NCBI GenBank assembly: GCA_963835955.1
Contig: CAWIHZ010000025.1
Span: forward strand, 11,381 to 75,380
Length of the DNA stretch: 64,000 nucleotides
Reading direction: 5' to 3'
Source: Roseiarcus sp963835955
GTDB lineage: Bacteria > Pseudomonadota > Alphaproteobacteria > Rhizobiales > Beijerinckiaceae
Position 1 is the stretch's first letter. The number at the start of each line of letters is the position of its first letter. Made by a program: the position numbers and the translations under genes. Positions 52,531 through 61,203 of the stretch are shown here, piece by piece. The notes below the pieces were generated by a model. The model did no database searches. It was not told where the DNA came from and saw only the letters and a list, made by a program, of their open reading frames with translations.

Positions 52531-53559
52531 ATGGGCGAGACTTTCATGGCGGCGGAGATCGCCGAGTGCGGCGAAGTCGCACGCCGTCAATTGGCCGCCA
52601 ATGCGCCGGCGACCGCTGAACTGGCGGCGCTGCTGCGCGCGCGCAGACCCACTTTCGTCGCGACGATCGCCCGCGGAAGCTCCGATCACGTCGCTCTCTT
52701 CGTCAAGCACCTGGTCGAGCTCAAGGTCGGCATCGCCTGCGCCTCGCTGGGGCCTTCGATCGCCTCGCTTTATCGCGCGCCGCTGCGGCTCAGCGGCGCA
52801 GCGGCAATAACCATCTCGCAATCGGGCCGCAGTCCGGACGTCATCGCCATGCAGCGCGCGGCGAAGGAGGCGGGCGCGATCACGATCGCGCTCGTCAATG
52901 ACTCAGAATCGCCGGTCGCCCGTGACGCGGACGCACTCTCGCCGCTCTGCGCGGGCCGGGAACGCTCGGTCGCGGCGACGAAATCGATGATCGCCGCGCT
53001 CGTCGCCGCAGTTTCGCTGGCGGCGCATTGGAGCAAGGACGCCGACCTCGCGGCCGCGCTCGACAGACTGCCCTCGATTCTCGACGCATCCCGCGCGCCT
53101 CCGCCAAAACCGGCCGTCGAGACGTTGGCCAAGGCCGAATCGCTGTTCGTCATCGGCCGCGGCGCGACCTTATCCGTCGCCGCCGAGGCGGCGCTCAAGC
53201 TCAAGGAAACCTCGGCGATTCACGCCGAAGCGTTCTCCTCCGCCGAAGTGCTGCACGGGCCGGCGGGCCTGATCGTCCCGGGCTTTCCGGTTCTCGCCTT
53301 TGCGCCCGTCGACGCCGCGCGCGACGGCTTTTTCGAGACCGTCGATCGCCTTGCCTCGTTCGGGGCCGCGCCCCTTCTTGTCGACGCCGAGCCGCATCCG
53401 CGCTGGCCGTCCATCGTCGCGCCGGACGGCGGTCATCCGCCGTTGACCGCGATCGCCGCGCTGCACGCCTTTTATCGCCTCGCCGAGGCGACGGCGCGAC
53501 GGCGCGGCCGCGATCCCGACCAGCCGCCGCACTTGATGAAAGTGACGCGAACGGTGTGA
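52531..53559 (+). CDS. SIS-domain sugar isomerase/deaminase (GlmS C-terminal-like)
   Basis: 342 residues with two SIS domains (about 35-170 and 195-335). Motifs are IARGSSDHVALFVKH, ISQSGRSPDVIAMQ, the segment SVAATKSMIAALVA and, in the second domain, VIGRGATLSVAAEAALKLKE with SAEVLHGP. This is the GlmS isomerase half without the glutaminase domain. Relatives act as glucosamine-6-phosphate deaminases or fructoselysine-type enzymes. ATG 52531 follows GGAGGAAAAACG. It is the only plus-strand gene in the island and diverges from the ABC-ATPase remnant, which may have belonged to the same amino-sugar pathway. Confidence 0.87.
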   Translation: MGETFMAAEIAECGEVARRQLAANAPATAELAALLRARRPTFVATIARGSSDHVALFVKHLVELKVGIACASLGPSIASLYRAPLRLSGAAAITISQSGRSPDVIAMQRAAKEAGAITIALVNDSESPVARDADALSPLCAGRERSVAATKSMIAALVAAVSLAAHWSKDADLAAALDRLPSILDASRAPPPKPAVETLAKAESLFVIGRGATLSVAAEAALKLKETSAIHAEAFSSAEVLHGPAGLIVPGFPVLAFAPVDAARDGFFETVDRLASFGAAPLLVDAEPHPRWPSIVAPDGGHPPLTAIAALHAFYRLAEATARRRGRDPDQPPHLMKVTRTV

Positions 53560-53604
53560 TCACGTCGACGGAGTGCACGCCGCAGTCGACGATCGGCGAG
53601 GTCG

Positions 53605-53712
53605 GCCCTCGATCGCCTCATACGCGCGGGCGTGGCTCAAGCCCATCGTCCCCAAACCGACGACGAGAACGCGCTGCCGCTTGGCGCTGGCCCGACCGCC
53701 ATTCTCGCTCAA
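53605..53712 (-). pseudogene. N-terminal fragment of a Gfo/Idh/MocA dehydrogenase
   Basis: A TTG start at 53712 with the strong site GGGAGGGAG leads into about 36 codons containing the NAD-binding motif VLVVGLGTMGLSHARAYEAI. Sequence after about 53605 is unrelated and soon stops. A full enzyme would have about 300 more residues. The 3' side abuts the SIS gene. This is the truncated start of a sugar or inositol dehydrogenase at the end of the iol operon. Confidence 0.75.
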
Positions 53713-53821
53713 CGTTGTCTCCCTCCCACCGGCGCATATGCGGCGGATCATTTGCGCGCTCCGATTGCAGCCGAGCGCGCCTCTCATCCCCACAGTGAAC
53801 GCGATGGACTTGAAGCCTAGG

Positions 53822-54622
53822 CTATTTCATCAGCCATTCATGCGCGGGATCGTTGTGAAAGCGCCAGACGCGTTTCGGCCCCGCCATCACATTGAGATAG
53901 AAAAGGTCATAACCGTGCGGCGCGCCGACCGGGTGATAGCCCCGTGGCACGAGCACGACGTCGCCGTCCGTCACGGTCAGAGTCTCGTCAAGCGACCGAT
54001 CTTCGGTATAAATGCGCTGGAAGGCGAAGCCTTGGGGCGGCGACAGGCGGTGATAGTAGGTCTCCTCGAGATAAGATTCATCGGGCAGCGCGTCGCGGTC
54101 GTGCTTGTGTGGCGGGTAGCTCGACCAGTTGCCGCCCGGTGTGATGACTTCGACGACCAGCAGGCTCTCGGCTTCGGCGTCCTCGGGCAGAATATTGCGG
54201 ATGTGGCGCGCGTTCGTCCCCGCGCCGCGAGTCAGCGTTCCAACGTCGCTTGGCGCGATGACGCGGGCCTTGAGCCGCCCGCTCGCCGGCGCCGAGCACA
54301 GCGCCAGCTCGCAATCGGACGCCGCTTCGATGGTCGCTGCGCTGTGAGGCGGCAAATAGACCGACCACGGAAGTCCGTCGAATACGCTGGCGCGCTCTCC
54401 GATCGTCCCTGAATCGAAACCTTTCGCCGTGACGCGAGCCTTGCCGGAGAGGAGGTCGACGCAAACCTCGTTTCCAGCGGTATCGAGCTTGGATTGCGCG
54501 CCTTTTTTCAATGTCCGGGTCTCAAATCCGACGTAGCGCCATCCGGCGCTGGCCGGAGTTATGCGATGGCCGACGCCGTCGCCGGCGCGGTTGGGATGAA
54601 CGAGCAGTTTCGATTGCGCCAT
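53822..54622 (-). CDS. iolB: 5-deoxy-glucuronate isomerase
   Basis: 266 residues of the IolB double-cupin family. Metal-binding residues are expected in WSSYPPHKHDRDALPDESYLEE (histidines and glutamate). The typical RIYTEDRSLDETLTVTDGDVVLVPRGYHPV segment and the ending PKRVWRFHNDPAHEWL match the family. It converts 5-deoxy-glucuronate to 5-dehydro-2-deoxy-gluconate in myo-inositol breakdown. It lies downstream of iolD and the iolE remnant on the same strand. The gene is full length with no visible lesion. Confidence 0.95.
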   Translation of the reverse strand: MAQSKLLVHPNRAGDGVGHRITPASAGWRYVGFETRTLKKGAQSKLDTAGNEVCVDLLSGKARVTAKGFDSGTIGERASVFDGLPWSVYLPPHSAATIEAASDCELALCSAPASGRLKARVIAPSDVGTLTRGAGTNARHIRNILPEDAEAESLLVVEVITPGGNWSSYPPHKHDRDALPDESYLEETYYHRLSPPQGFAFQRIYTEDRSLDETLTVTDGDVVLVPRGYHPVGAPHGYDLFYLNVMAGPKRVWRFHNDPAHEWLMK

Positions 54623-54752
54623 GACGACGATCTCCCTCTCTGTTTCCCCTCGCCCACATCCCTTCCCGCTTGCGGAAGAGGGCGCTCCTCCCGCGTGCGG
54701 CAGAAGGTGGGCGCAAATTCCGGCCGGATGAGGGTTCGCGGCGATACGATAC

Positions 54753-55062
54753 CTAAGTCAACCCTGCTTCCTTCAGCGCCGCGCGAATGTGCGCGCCGCC
54801 CTCTTCGGCGTCAGGCAGCGCCGGCGCCTTTTTGGGATCCTTCTCGGCCTTGAGCGCCAGCCCGCGGGAATAGCCCTTAATCTCCTTGAACACCGCCGCA
54901 TAGTCGTTCACGCCGTCGCTCGGGACAGTGTAAGACGCCGAGTTCTCCGCCCGTGCCGAGGATGGAATCCAGAAAGCTCCAGTCGCCGGCGTTCGATTCG
55001 CCGATTTCGTGAAGATCCTCGTTGGTCCAGCCGATCGGGTTGGCCCCGATGCGAATGCTCAA
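54753..55062 (-). pseudogene. iolE: Inosose dehydratase IolE, internally deleted and frameshifted
   Basis: It begins one base after the iolD stop with TTG and MSIRIGANPIGWTNEDLHEI, the exact type of IolE N-terminus. After about 22 codons it jumps to the C-terminal end: DWSFLDSIL, then, one frame over, VNDYAAVFKEIKGYSRGLAL, KAEKDPKKA and the final HIRAALKEAGLT. About 200 codons in the middle are missing. Inosose dehydratase activity cannot remain. A functional copy must be elsewhere, or the pathway is broken. Confidence 0.88.
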
Positions 55063-55063
55063 G

Positions 55064-56911
55064 TCAATCTCCGACGCGCTGGAGTTTCAGCGCGTCCTCA
55101 TACTCATGGCGCGCGGCGTCGACCTCTGAGCGGTTCGAGACTGCCGGAACGGCGACGTCCCACCAGAAGCCGCCCGCTTCGGTCGAGGCGACGGGATCGG
55201 TCTCGATGACGATGACCTGAGTCGATCTCGCCTTGCGCGCCGCCCTGAACGCGGCTTCGAGTTCCGCAATCGAGGCGACCTTGACCGCCTCAGCGCCCAT
55301 CGAGCGCGCGTGCGCCGCGAAGTCGATGTCGGGCAGGATTTCGTGTCCGGCGTCGCGCAATAGATTGTTGAAAGGCGCGCCGCCGGTCGCGTTCTGCAAC
55401 CGGTTGATGCAGCCGAACCCACGATTGTCGTTGACCACGATGATGAGCTTCTTGCCCAGCATTACCGACGTGGCGATCTCCGAGTTCATCATCAGATAGG
55501 AGCCGTCGCCCAGCGAGACCACCACTTCCCGGTCGGGCAAGGCCATTTTGACCCCAAGTCCGCCAGCGATTTCGTAGCCCATGCAGGAATAGCCGTATTC
55601 GACGTGATAGCCGAGCGGCCCTCCCGGCCGCCACAGCTTGTGCAACTCGCCCGGCAATCCGCCGGCGGCGCAGACAACGACGTCGCTCTGCTCCCCGGCG
55701 CGCATGAGAGCGCCGAGCACTTCGGCGTCGGTCGGCAATGGCGCGTTGGACGCGCCAGTGTAACGCGCCGCGGTCGCTTCCCATTCAGCCTTGGCCTTGT
55801 GGGCGGCCTTGGTCCAAGCGCCCGGCGCCTTCCAGGCGTCGAGCGCCTTATCAAGCGCGGCCAGCCCGACGCGGGCGTCGCCCACAACAGGAAGCGCGCG
55901 ATGCTTCGTCGCGTCAAGAGGCTGGACGTTGAGACCGATGAACCTGCGGTCGGGGTTCTTGAACAGCGCCCAGGAGCCGGTCGTGAAATCGGCGAACCGC
56001 GTGCCGACGCCAACGATCACGTCGGCTTCGGCCGCGAGCGTGTTGGCGGCGCCGGTGCCCGTGACGCCGATCGCTCCCATGGCCATTGGATGCTCGACCG
56101 GAGCCGCAGACTTGCCGGCCTGGGTCTCGGCGACCGGGACGCCGCGGCGGGCGCAGAAATCGAGCAGCTCACGCTCGGCGTCGGAATAGAGAACGCCGCC
56201 GCCGCAAACCACGAGCGGCCGTCTCGCTTTGCTCAGCAGCGCCGCCGCCTCGGCCACTTCGCGCGGGTCGGGCGCGACGCGGCGCTGGCGATGCACGCGT
56301 TCCTCGAAGAAGGTCGCGGGATAGTCGTAGGCCTCGGTCTGCACGTCCTGGCAGAAGGCAAGAGTCACCGGCCCGCATTCGGCCGGATCGGTCAGAACGG
56401 ACATCGCTCGGGTCAGCGCCGGCACGATCTGTTCAGGGCGCAAGATCCGGTCGAAATAGCGCGACACCGGGCGGAAGCAGTCGTTGGCGCTCACCGTTCC
56501 GTCGCCGAAGTCCTCGACTTGCTGCAGAACCGGATCGGGCCTGCGACTGGCGAAGACGTCTCCCGGAACCAGCAAGACCGGCAGGCGATTGACATGCGCC
56601 AACGCGGCCGCGGTGACCATGTTGGTCGCGCCCGGCCCGATCGAGGTGGTGCAAGCCATCATTCGCTTGCGGCGCGAGGCCTTGGCGAAGGCGATCGCGG
56701 CGTGCGCCATCGCCTGCTCGTTGTGGGCGCGGTAGGTCGGCAGCGACTTGCGCGCGGCGTAGAGCGCTTCGCCGACGCCCGCGACGTTGCCGTGACCGAA
56801 TATGGCGAAGACGCCCTCGAAAAGCCTTTGCTCGCGGCCTTCGACCTCGACTTTTTGAACGCTGAGAAAGCGGACCATCGCTTGGGCGGCGGTCAAGCGG
56901 ACTGTTTTCAT
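55064..56911 (-). CDS. iolD: 3D-(3,5/4)-trihydroxycyclohexane-1,2-dione acylhydrolase
   Basis: 615 residues of a ThDP-dependent enzyme. The N-terminal PYR domain contains FGHGNVAGVGEAL and the catalytic-type glutamate region RAHNEQAMAHAAIAFAKA, with STSIGPGATNMV-like segment. The central domain has VVCGGGVLYS. The C-terminal PP domain has the ThDP motif GDGSYLMMNSEIATS and NDNRGFG. It opens the ring of the diketo intermediate of inositol catabolism. Length is full. It follows the membrane gene by 26 bp. Confidence 0.95.
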   Translation of the reverse strand: MKTVRLTAAQAMVRFLSVQKVEVEGREQRLFEGVFAIFGHGNVAGVGEALYAARKSLPTYRAHNEQAMAHAAIAFAKASRRKRMMACTTSIGPGATNMVTAAALAHVNRLPVLLVPGDVFASRRPDPVLQQVEDFGDGTVSANDCFRPVSRYFDRILRPEQIVPALTRAMSVLTDPAECGPVTLAFCQDVQTEAYDYPATFFEERVHRQRRVAPDPREVAEAAALLSKARRPLVVCGGGVLYSDAERELLDFCARRGVPVAETQAGKSAAPVEHPMAMGAIGVTGTGAANTLAAEADVIVGVGTRFADFTTGSWALFKNPDRRFIGLNVQPLDATKHRALPVVGDARVGLAALDKALDAWKAPGAWTKAAHKAKAEWEATAARYTGASNAPLPTDAEVLGALMRAGEQSDVVVCAAGGLPGELHKLWRPGGPLGYHVEYGYSCMGYEIAGGLGVKMALPDREVVVSLGDGSYLMMNSEIATSVMLGKKLIIVVNDNRGFGCINRLQNATGGAPFNNLLRDAGHEILPDIDFAAHARSMGAEAVKVASIAELEAAFRAARKARSTQVIVIETDPVASTEAGGFWWDVAVPAVSNRSEVDAARHEYEDALKLQRVGD

Positions 56912-56937
56912 GGCGCGGGCGTCCTTTTCTCAGTCGT

Positions 56938-58026
56938 TCACGCATGCCGCGCGCGGAGCGGGCGCAGCGCGCGGAGGAATTCAGGCAAATGCGCGTCGAC
57001 ATAGGCGTAGAGCGCGCTGCGGCGGCGCTCCAGGCCAACGCCGGCGAACACGATCGCGACGCCGATCGCCGATAACGCAAAGGAAAAGCCGATAACGTCC
57101 TTGAAGACGTCGAACGCGAGATAGCCAAGATAGATCGCTACGCCGATCGTGCCGAACACCGCGTAGACGCGGCGGTTGAGAAACAGCGCGAAGGCGATGA
57201 ACGCGATATTGAACGCGCAATAGACCGCCTTACCGAATTCGCCGCCGCCGCCCGAAGTGATCGCGCCCCAAAGCGTGATCGCGCCGAACAGGTGCAACCA
57301 GAAGCCGAAATCTCCGAGCGCGCCCCATTTGAGATCGATGGCCCACGCGACGGCGATCAGGGCGAGGCCGACGATCTTCGAGACCGTGAGGCGCAGTTCC
57401 CAATCCGCGTTCCATTCCGGCGGGCGCCGATGCGCGATAAGCGCGGCCAGGTCCATCGACAGGAACCATAGCGCGACGGCGGCGATCAGCAGGATGAATG
57501 GAAACGGGAATTTATATAGCGCCAGCGTCGCCGCCACGATCGCGCCGAGTTCCATGAACACCCAGCCGCCATTGATCAGCGGATAGAACTCGTGATACCC
57601 GCCAGGTTTTTCCGCCGCCCAAAGATTAAGCCCGTCCTGCAGGCCGTAAATCGCGAGGGGCGTCATCGAAACCGCGATCGCGACGCACAATCCGCCGGGC
57701 GTGCGCGTCTCCGGCCTATTCCACAGCGCGCTGCCCAGCCACAAAAATCCCGCCGCGTATATGATCGCGATCGCTGTCAGCGCCCACCCGCCCAAACTGT
57801 CGAACGCCGTGTTGGCGAACAATCCCATTGCGCCGATAACCAGGAGAGCGCCGGCGTAATAAAGGACGTGGACCGGATCGAACTTCGGCGCCAACGTCGC
57901 GGCGCCGGAGGCAGGCGATTGCGCCGTCAGTCGCCGCCTGGCCGCGAACGCGGCCAGTTCGCCGCGCAGCGCGGGGTCCAGAAGCCCGGCGGCGACCGCC
58001 GCGTCGAGATCGTCGTCCTCGAGCAT
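56938..58026 (-). CDS. Multi-pass membrane protein (DUF2157-like) embedded in the iol operon
   Basis: 362 residues. The N-terminal acidic segment (MLEDDDLDAAVAAGLLDPAL) resembles the soluble start of DUF2157 proteins. About ten hydrophobic helices follow, for example HVLYYAGALLVIGAMGLFAN and FGFWLHLFGAITLWGAIT. The C-terminus is basic (LRPLRARHA). Its ATG overlaps the iolC TAA by one base (TAATG), so it is translationally coupled to the kinase gene and sits between iolC and iolD. It does not resemble known inositol permeases (major facilitator or ABC type). A transport or scaffold role is only a guess. Confidence 0.75.
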   Translation of the reverse strand: MLEDDDLDAAVAAGLLDPALRGELAAFAARRRLTAQSPASGAATLAPKFDPVHVLYYAGALLVIGAMGLFANTAFDSLGGWALTAIAIIYAAGFLWLGSALWNRPETRTPGGLCVAIAVSMTPLAIYGLQDGLNLWAAEKPGGYHEFYPLINGGWVFMELGAIVAATLALYKFPFPFILLIAAVALWFLSMDLAALIAHRRPPEWNADWELRLTVSKIVGLALIAVAWAIDLKWGALGDFGFWLHLFGAITLWGAITSGGGGEFGKAVYCAFNIAFIAFALFLNRRVYAVFGTIGVAIYLGYLAFDVFKDVIGFSFALSAIGVAIVFAGVGLERRRSALYAYVDAHLPEFLRALRPLRARHA

Positions 58027-59936
58027 TACAGGCCTCCGCCCGCAGCCTCCCGCCAGAGGTCGCATAGTCGAGCGAAAGCGCTCGCCATCCGCTCGATCGC
58101 CTGCCTGTCATCGAACCGTCCGGCAAACCATTCCAGCGCCGGCTCGACGAAGATCGTGCGACCGACCGCGAAGCCTCTGACGAGGCCGCAGTGTCGCGCC
58201 ACAGCGAAAGCCTGCGCAAGGTCTTCCTCCGGCGCCTCCAATCCGAGCAACATTATGCCGCGACAAGATGGATCGTTGGCCTCGATCACTCGCGCGACCT
58301 TGGCCCACGCCGCCGCGCTCGCCTGGCCTTCGAGCTTCCACCAATCCGGTTTGACGCCGATCGCATAGAGCCGATCGAGGACCCGCGCAATTGTATCGTC
58401 ATGGACCGGACCATTCTTGCTGGCGATGATCTCGATCAACAATTCGCGCCCGAGCGTGCGCGCCGCATCGGATAAACGCAGGAGCTCGCGCTCCTGGCGC
58501 GTCTTCAGGTCGGGCGGATCGTCGGGGTGATAGAAGCACAGGCACTTTATGGTGTGGACGAGCGGCCACTCCTGGAGCTTCACCCCCAGCGATCCGCCGA
58601 ACTCGAAATCGAGCGGCCGCGAACCGGGCTCCTCCACCGGCCGGCCGATCCAGAAGTCGTGATCGAGCGCCCGAAACAGAGCCTCGCGTCCATACTTGCC
58701 GTCGAGCAGCATGCCGTAGCCCGGCCGGCCTGCGGCGACTTTCGCTGTCGCCTCCACCGCCAGTAGCTTGAAGGCCCCGATGCGCTCGCGCGGCGCGCCC
58801 GCATCGTCGGCGATCTTCTCGAGCTGGGCGCGATGGTCGATCGCAAGCGCCATGATCGTTGGCGGCTGCGGGCGGCGGGTGGTCGCCCAGTGAATATGAT
58901 TTAAAGTCTCATCGTGGCGCAGCGCCCGATGGAGCGAACCGCGCGCAAGGAACCGGCTGAGTTCCGCCCAGGTCGGATATTCGGCCGAGCACAGGAGCCT
59001 CGACACCGCGAAGGCGCCGTTGGCGTTCGCAAAGGCGCAGCAAGTCTCCAGCGGCTCGCCGCGCAGCCAGCCGCGCAGGAAGCCGGACATGAATGCGTCG
59101 CCGGCGCCGAGCACATTATAGACCTCGACTGGAAAGCCCGGTCCCCTGATCCCACCCTCGAGCGTAGCAGGGATCGCCCCCGGAAACACGGCGCATCCTA
59201 TCGGGCCGCGTTTGAGCACCAGCGTCGCCTGGCTGACCGCGCGCACGGCTCTCAGCGCCTCGAGCGGCTCTTCAGCGCCGCCCGCGATCATCATCTCCTC
59301 CTCGGTGCCGACGATAAGATCGCACTGCGGCAGGATCGCGCTCAGGCTCTCCGTCACCTCGTCGGACTTAATGTAGCGCTCCTCGCCCGCGCCATGGCCG
59401 GCAAGTCCCCAGAGATTAGGCCGGTAGTCGATGTCGAAGACGATTTTGCGCCCGGCCGCGCGCGCGATCCGCATCGCTTTCAACTGCGCCGCAGCCGAGT
59501 TAGCGCGCGCGAAATGAGTGCCGGTGACCACGATCGCTCCGGCGCTCTCGATATAGGCCGCATCGACGTCGCTCTCGTCCAGCGCGCTGTCGGCGCAATT
59601 GTCGCGATAAAATATGAGTGGAAAAGTCTTAGCGTCGCGGATGCCGAGCAGGACCAGGGACGTGAGGCGCGTCGGATCGGTGCGAATCCCGGTGACGTCC
59701 ACGCCTTCGCGCGCGCATTGTTCGCGGATGAAACGGCCCATGTGCTCGTCGCCGACGCGGGTCACGAGGCCGCTTTTCAGCCCCAGGCGCGCCGTGCCGA
59801 TGGCGATGTTGGTTGGACAGCCGCCGACCGCCTTGGAGAAAGTCGCCATGTCTTCGAGGCGGCCGCCGACCTGCTCGCCGTAGAGGTCGACCGACGAGCG
59901 GCCGATCGTGATGACGTCGAGACGGGGTTCGGGCAC
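58026..59936 (-). CDS. iolC: 5-dehydro-2-deoxygluconokinase fused to DKGP-aldolase-like domain (IolC-IolJ type)
   Basis: 636 residues. The N-terminal half (1 to about 325) is a PfkB kinase: DVITIGRSSVDLYGEQ, the substrate motif GGCPTNIAIG and the catalytic GAGDAFMSGFL. The C-terminal half (about 345-636) is the DUF2090 TIM-barrel domain, with IMALAIDHRAQLE, GYGMLLDGKYG and KPDWWKLEG. It phosphorylates 5-dehydro-2-deoxygluconate and then cleaves it, so one protein covers two steps. The GTG at 59936 has CGGGAGC upstream. A longer open frame reaches into the SDR gene and is not used. The SDR stop lies 17 bp upstream. Confidence 0.93.
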   Translation of the reverse strand: MPEPRLDVITIGRSSVDLYGEQVGGRLEDMATFSKAVGGCPTNIAIGTARLGLKSGLVTRVGDEHMGRFIREQCAREGVDVTGIRTDPTRLTSLVLLGIRDAKTFPLIFYRDNCADSALDESDVDAAYIESAGAIVVTGTHFARANSAAAQLKAMRIARAAGRKIVFDIDYRPNLWGLAGHGAGEERYIKSDEVTESLSAILPQCDLIVGTEEEMMIAGGAEEPLEALRAVRAVSQATLVLKRGPIGCAVFPGAIPATLEGGIRGPGFPVEVYNVLGAGDAFMSGFLRGWLRGEPLETCCAFANANGAFAVSRLLCSAEYPTWAELSRFLARGSLHRALRHDETLNHIHWATTRRPQPPTIMALAIDHRAQLEKIADDAGAPRERIGAFKLLAVEATAKVAAGRPGYGMLLDGKYGREALFRALDHDFWIGRPVEEPGSRPLDFEFGGSLGVKLQEWPLVHTIKCLCFYHPDDPPDLKTRQERELLRLSDAARTLGRELLIEIIASKNGPVHDDTIARVLDRLYAIGVKPDWWKLEGQASAAAWAKVARVIEANDPSCRGIMLLGLEAPEEDLAQAFAVARHCGLVRGFAVGRTIFVEPALEWFAGRFDDRQAIERMASAFARLCDLWREAAGGGL

Positions 59937-59953
59937 TAGTTGCTGCTCCCGGT

Positions 59954-60805
59954 TCAGGGCTCGATCGGCGCATCGCCCGTGCCGACGACGGTCTGGTCGA
60001 AGTCGATGTTTGCGCCCGTCATCAATCCGGATTCGTCGGAACACAGAAACGCGCAAGCGCGGGCGACTTCCTTGGGATCGAGGAGGCGACCGAACGGCTT
60101 GGTCTTGGCATTCGCCTCGAGCCATCCATCGTCGGCGCCGTGATATGTCTTCTGGATGCGGTCCTCGCCCGGCGTCGACATCCAGCCGATGTTGAGGCCG
60201 TTGACGCGGATACGGAACTTCAGCAACGAATGGGCGACGTTGCGGGTCATCGTGGCGAGAGCGCCCTTGGAGGCGCAATAGGCCGAAATGAACGGCTGGC
60301 CGCCATGGGCCGACATCGACTGGATGTTGACGATGCCGCCGGCGATCTTCTCCCGGCGCATCACGCGCACTGTCTCCTGGATAAGGAAGAACGGCGCGCG
60401 CACGTTGACGTCAAAGATTTCGTTGTAGCGCTCCTCAGTGGTGTCGAAGATGTCGCCGCGGTCGGTCAGGGCGGCGGCGTTGACAAGCGCGTCGACGCGG
60501 CCGAACCGGCGATCCGCCTCGGCGACAACCTTGCGGCAGTCGGCGACCTTGGCGAGGTCGGCGTGGACGAAGGCTGTCGCACAGCCGGTGGCGGAGATTT
60601 CGCTCGCGACCCGCGCGCCGTTGGCCGAATTGCGGCCGCAGATGACGATCCCAGCCGCTCCTCGCTCGGCGAAAAGCCGAGCGATCGCCTCGCCCAGACC
60701 CTGCGTGCCGCCCGTGACGACCGCGATTTTGCCGCTGAGATTAGCCGGGCCACGATACGGCTCGCGCGCGGACGCCGCCACTTTGACCGCGGATCTTGTC
60801 GCCAT
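59954..60805 (-). CDS. SDR-family oxidoreductase in the iol operon
   Basis: 283 residues of a classical short-chain dehydrogenase. The cofactor motif TGGTQGLG is at 31-38; NAAALTDRG, SMSAHGGQPFISAYCASKG (catalytic Ser, Tyr, Lys) and the C-terminal CSDESGLMTGANIDFDQ complete it. It heads the minus-strand iol operon, so it could interconvert inositol isomers or oxidise an inositol derivative. This could matter because the normal iolG in this region is broken. Function is inferred from position. Confidence 0.85.
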   Translation of the reverse strand: MATRSAVKVAASAREPYRGPANLSGKIAVVTGGTQGLGEAIARLFAERGAAGIVICGRNSANGARVASEISATGCATAFVHADLAKVADCRKVVAEADRRFGRVDALVNAAALTDRGDIFDTTEERYNEIFDVNVRAPFFLIQETVRVMRREKIAGGIVNIQSMSAHGGQPFISAYCASKGALATMTRNVAHSLLKFRIRVNGLNIGWMSTPGEDRIQKTYHGADDGWLEANAKTKPFGRLLDPKEVARACAFLCSDESGLMTGANIDFDQTVVGTGDAPIEP

Positions 60806-60892
60806 GGCGTTTTCTCCCTTCGGTTTCGATCGGCGGCTTGCCCTCGAAGCTGAAAGTCGAATGAAACAAAAATTCCATTCCTAAGTCAATAT

Positions 60893-60906
60893 GGAACGCA
60901 TATTCT
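60893..60906. promoter_or_regulatory. Possible IolR-type operator in the divergent iol promoter region
   Basis: GGAACGCATATTCT matches the GGAA-N6-TTCC pattern described for the RpiR-type repressor IolR of Sinorhizobium, with one mismatch in the last base. It lies in the AT-rich gap between the SDR gene and the iolG remnant, where the divergent promoters of the cluster should be. No iolR gene is in the window. Confidence 0.35.
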
Positions 60907-60956
60907 TTTTTGCAGACCTGCGTCCGGGCCCACTGGACGCATTCGCTCGGGAGGAA

Positions 60957-61131
60957 CTGATCAAATTTGGCATTATCGGCGCGGGACGTATGGCAAAATC
61001 AATGGCCCCAACGTCGCGGCGCGCAGCGACTGCCAGGCGCTCTATGTCGCCGACGCCGACCCGCAGGCGGCCGCCGCGCTCGCTGGTGCAACCGGCCCGC
61101 GTCTGGTCAGCGGCGGGATTTTGGCGCCCGG
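60957..61131 (+). pseudogene. iolG: N-terminal remnant of inositol 2-dehydrogenase-like gene (iolG)
   Basis: Preceded by GGGAGGAA. The expected start appears as CTG, followed by IKFGIIGAGRM, the NAD-binding start of an Idh-type dehydrogenase. A frame change after GRM is needed to continue with GPNVAARSDCQALYVADAD and PQAAAALAGATG. Homology ends near 61131, leaving about 58 of some 330 codons. It is divergent from the SDR-iolC operon. With this gene broken, the first step of inositol breakdown would need another enzyme. Confidence 0.78.
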
Positions 61132-61203
61132 GGCATGAAGCCGAGCGCTTGCGCCCGCCGGACGCAGACCGTATAGGCGGCGCCGGGTCAACAGGGACAA
61201 GGC

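Noticed and set aside
55604..57004. Plus-strand open frame opposite iolD
   Set aside because: Antisense shadow. iolD on the minus strand has all ThDP-enzyme motifs.
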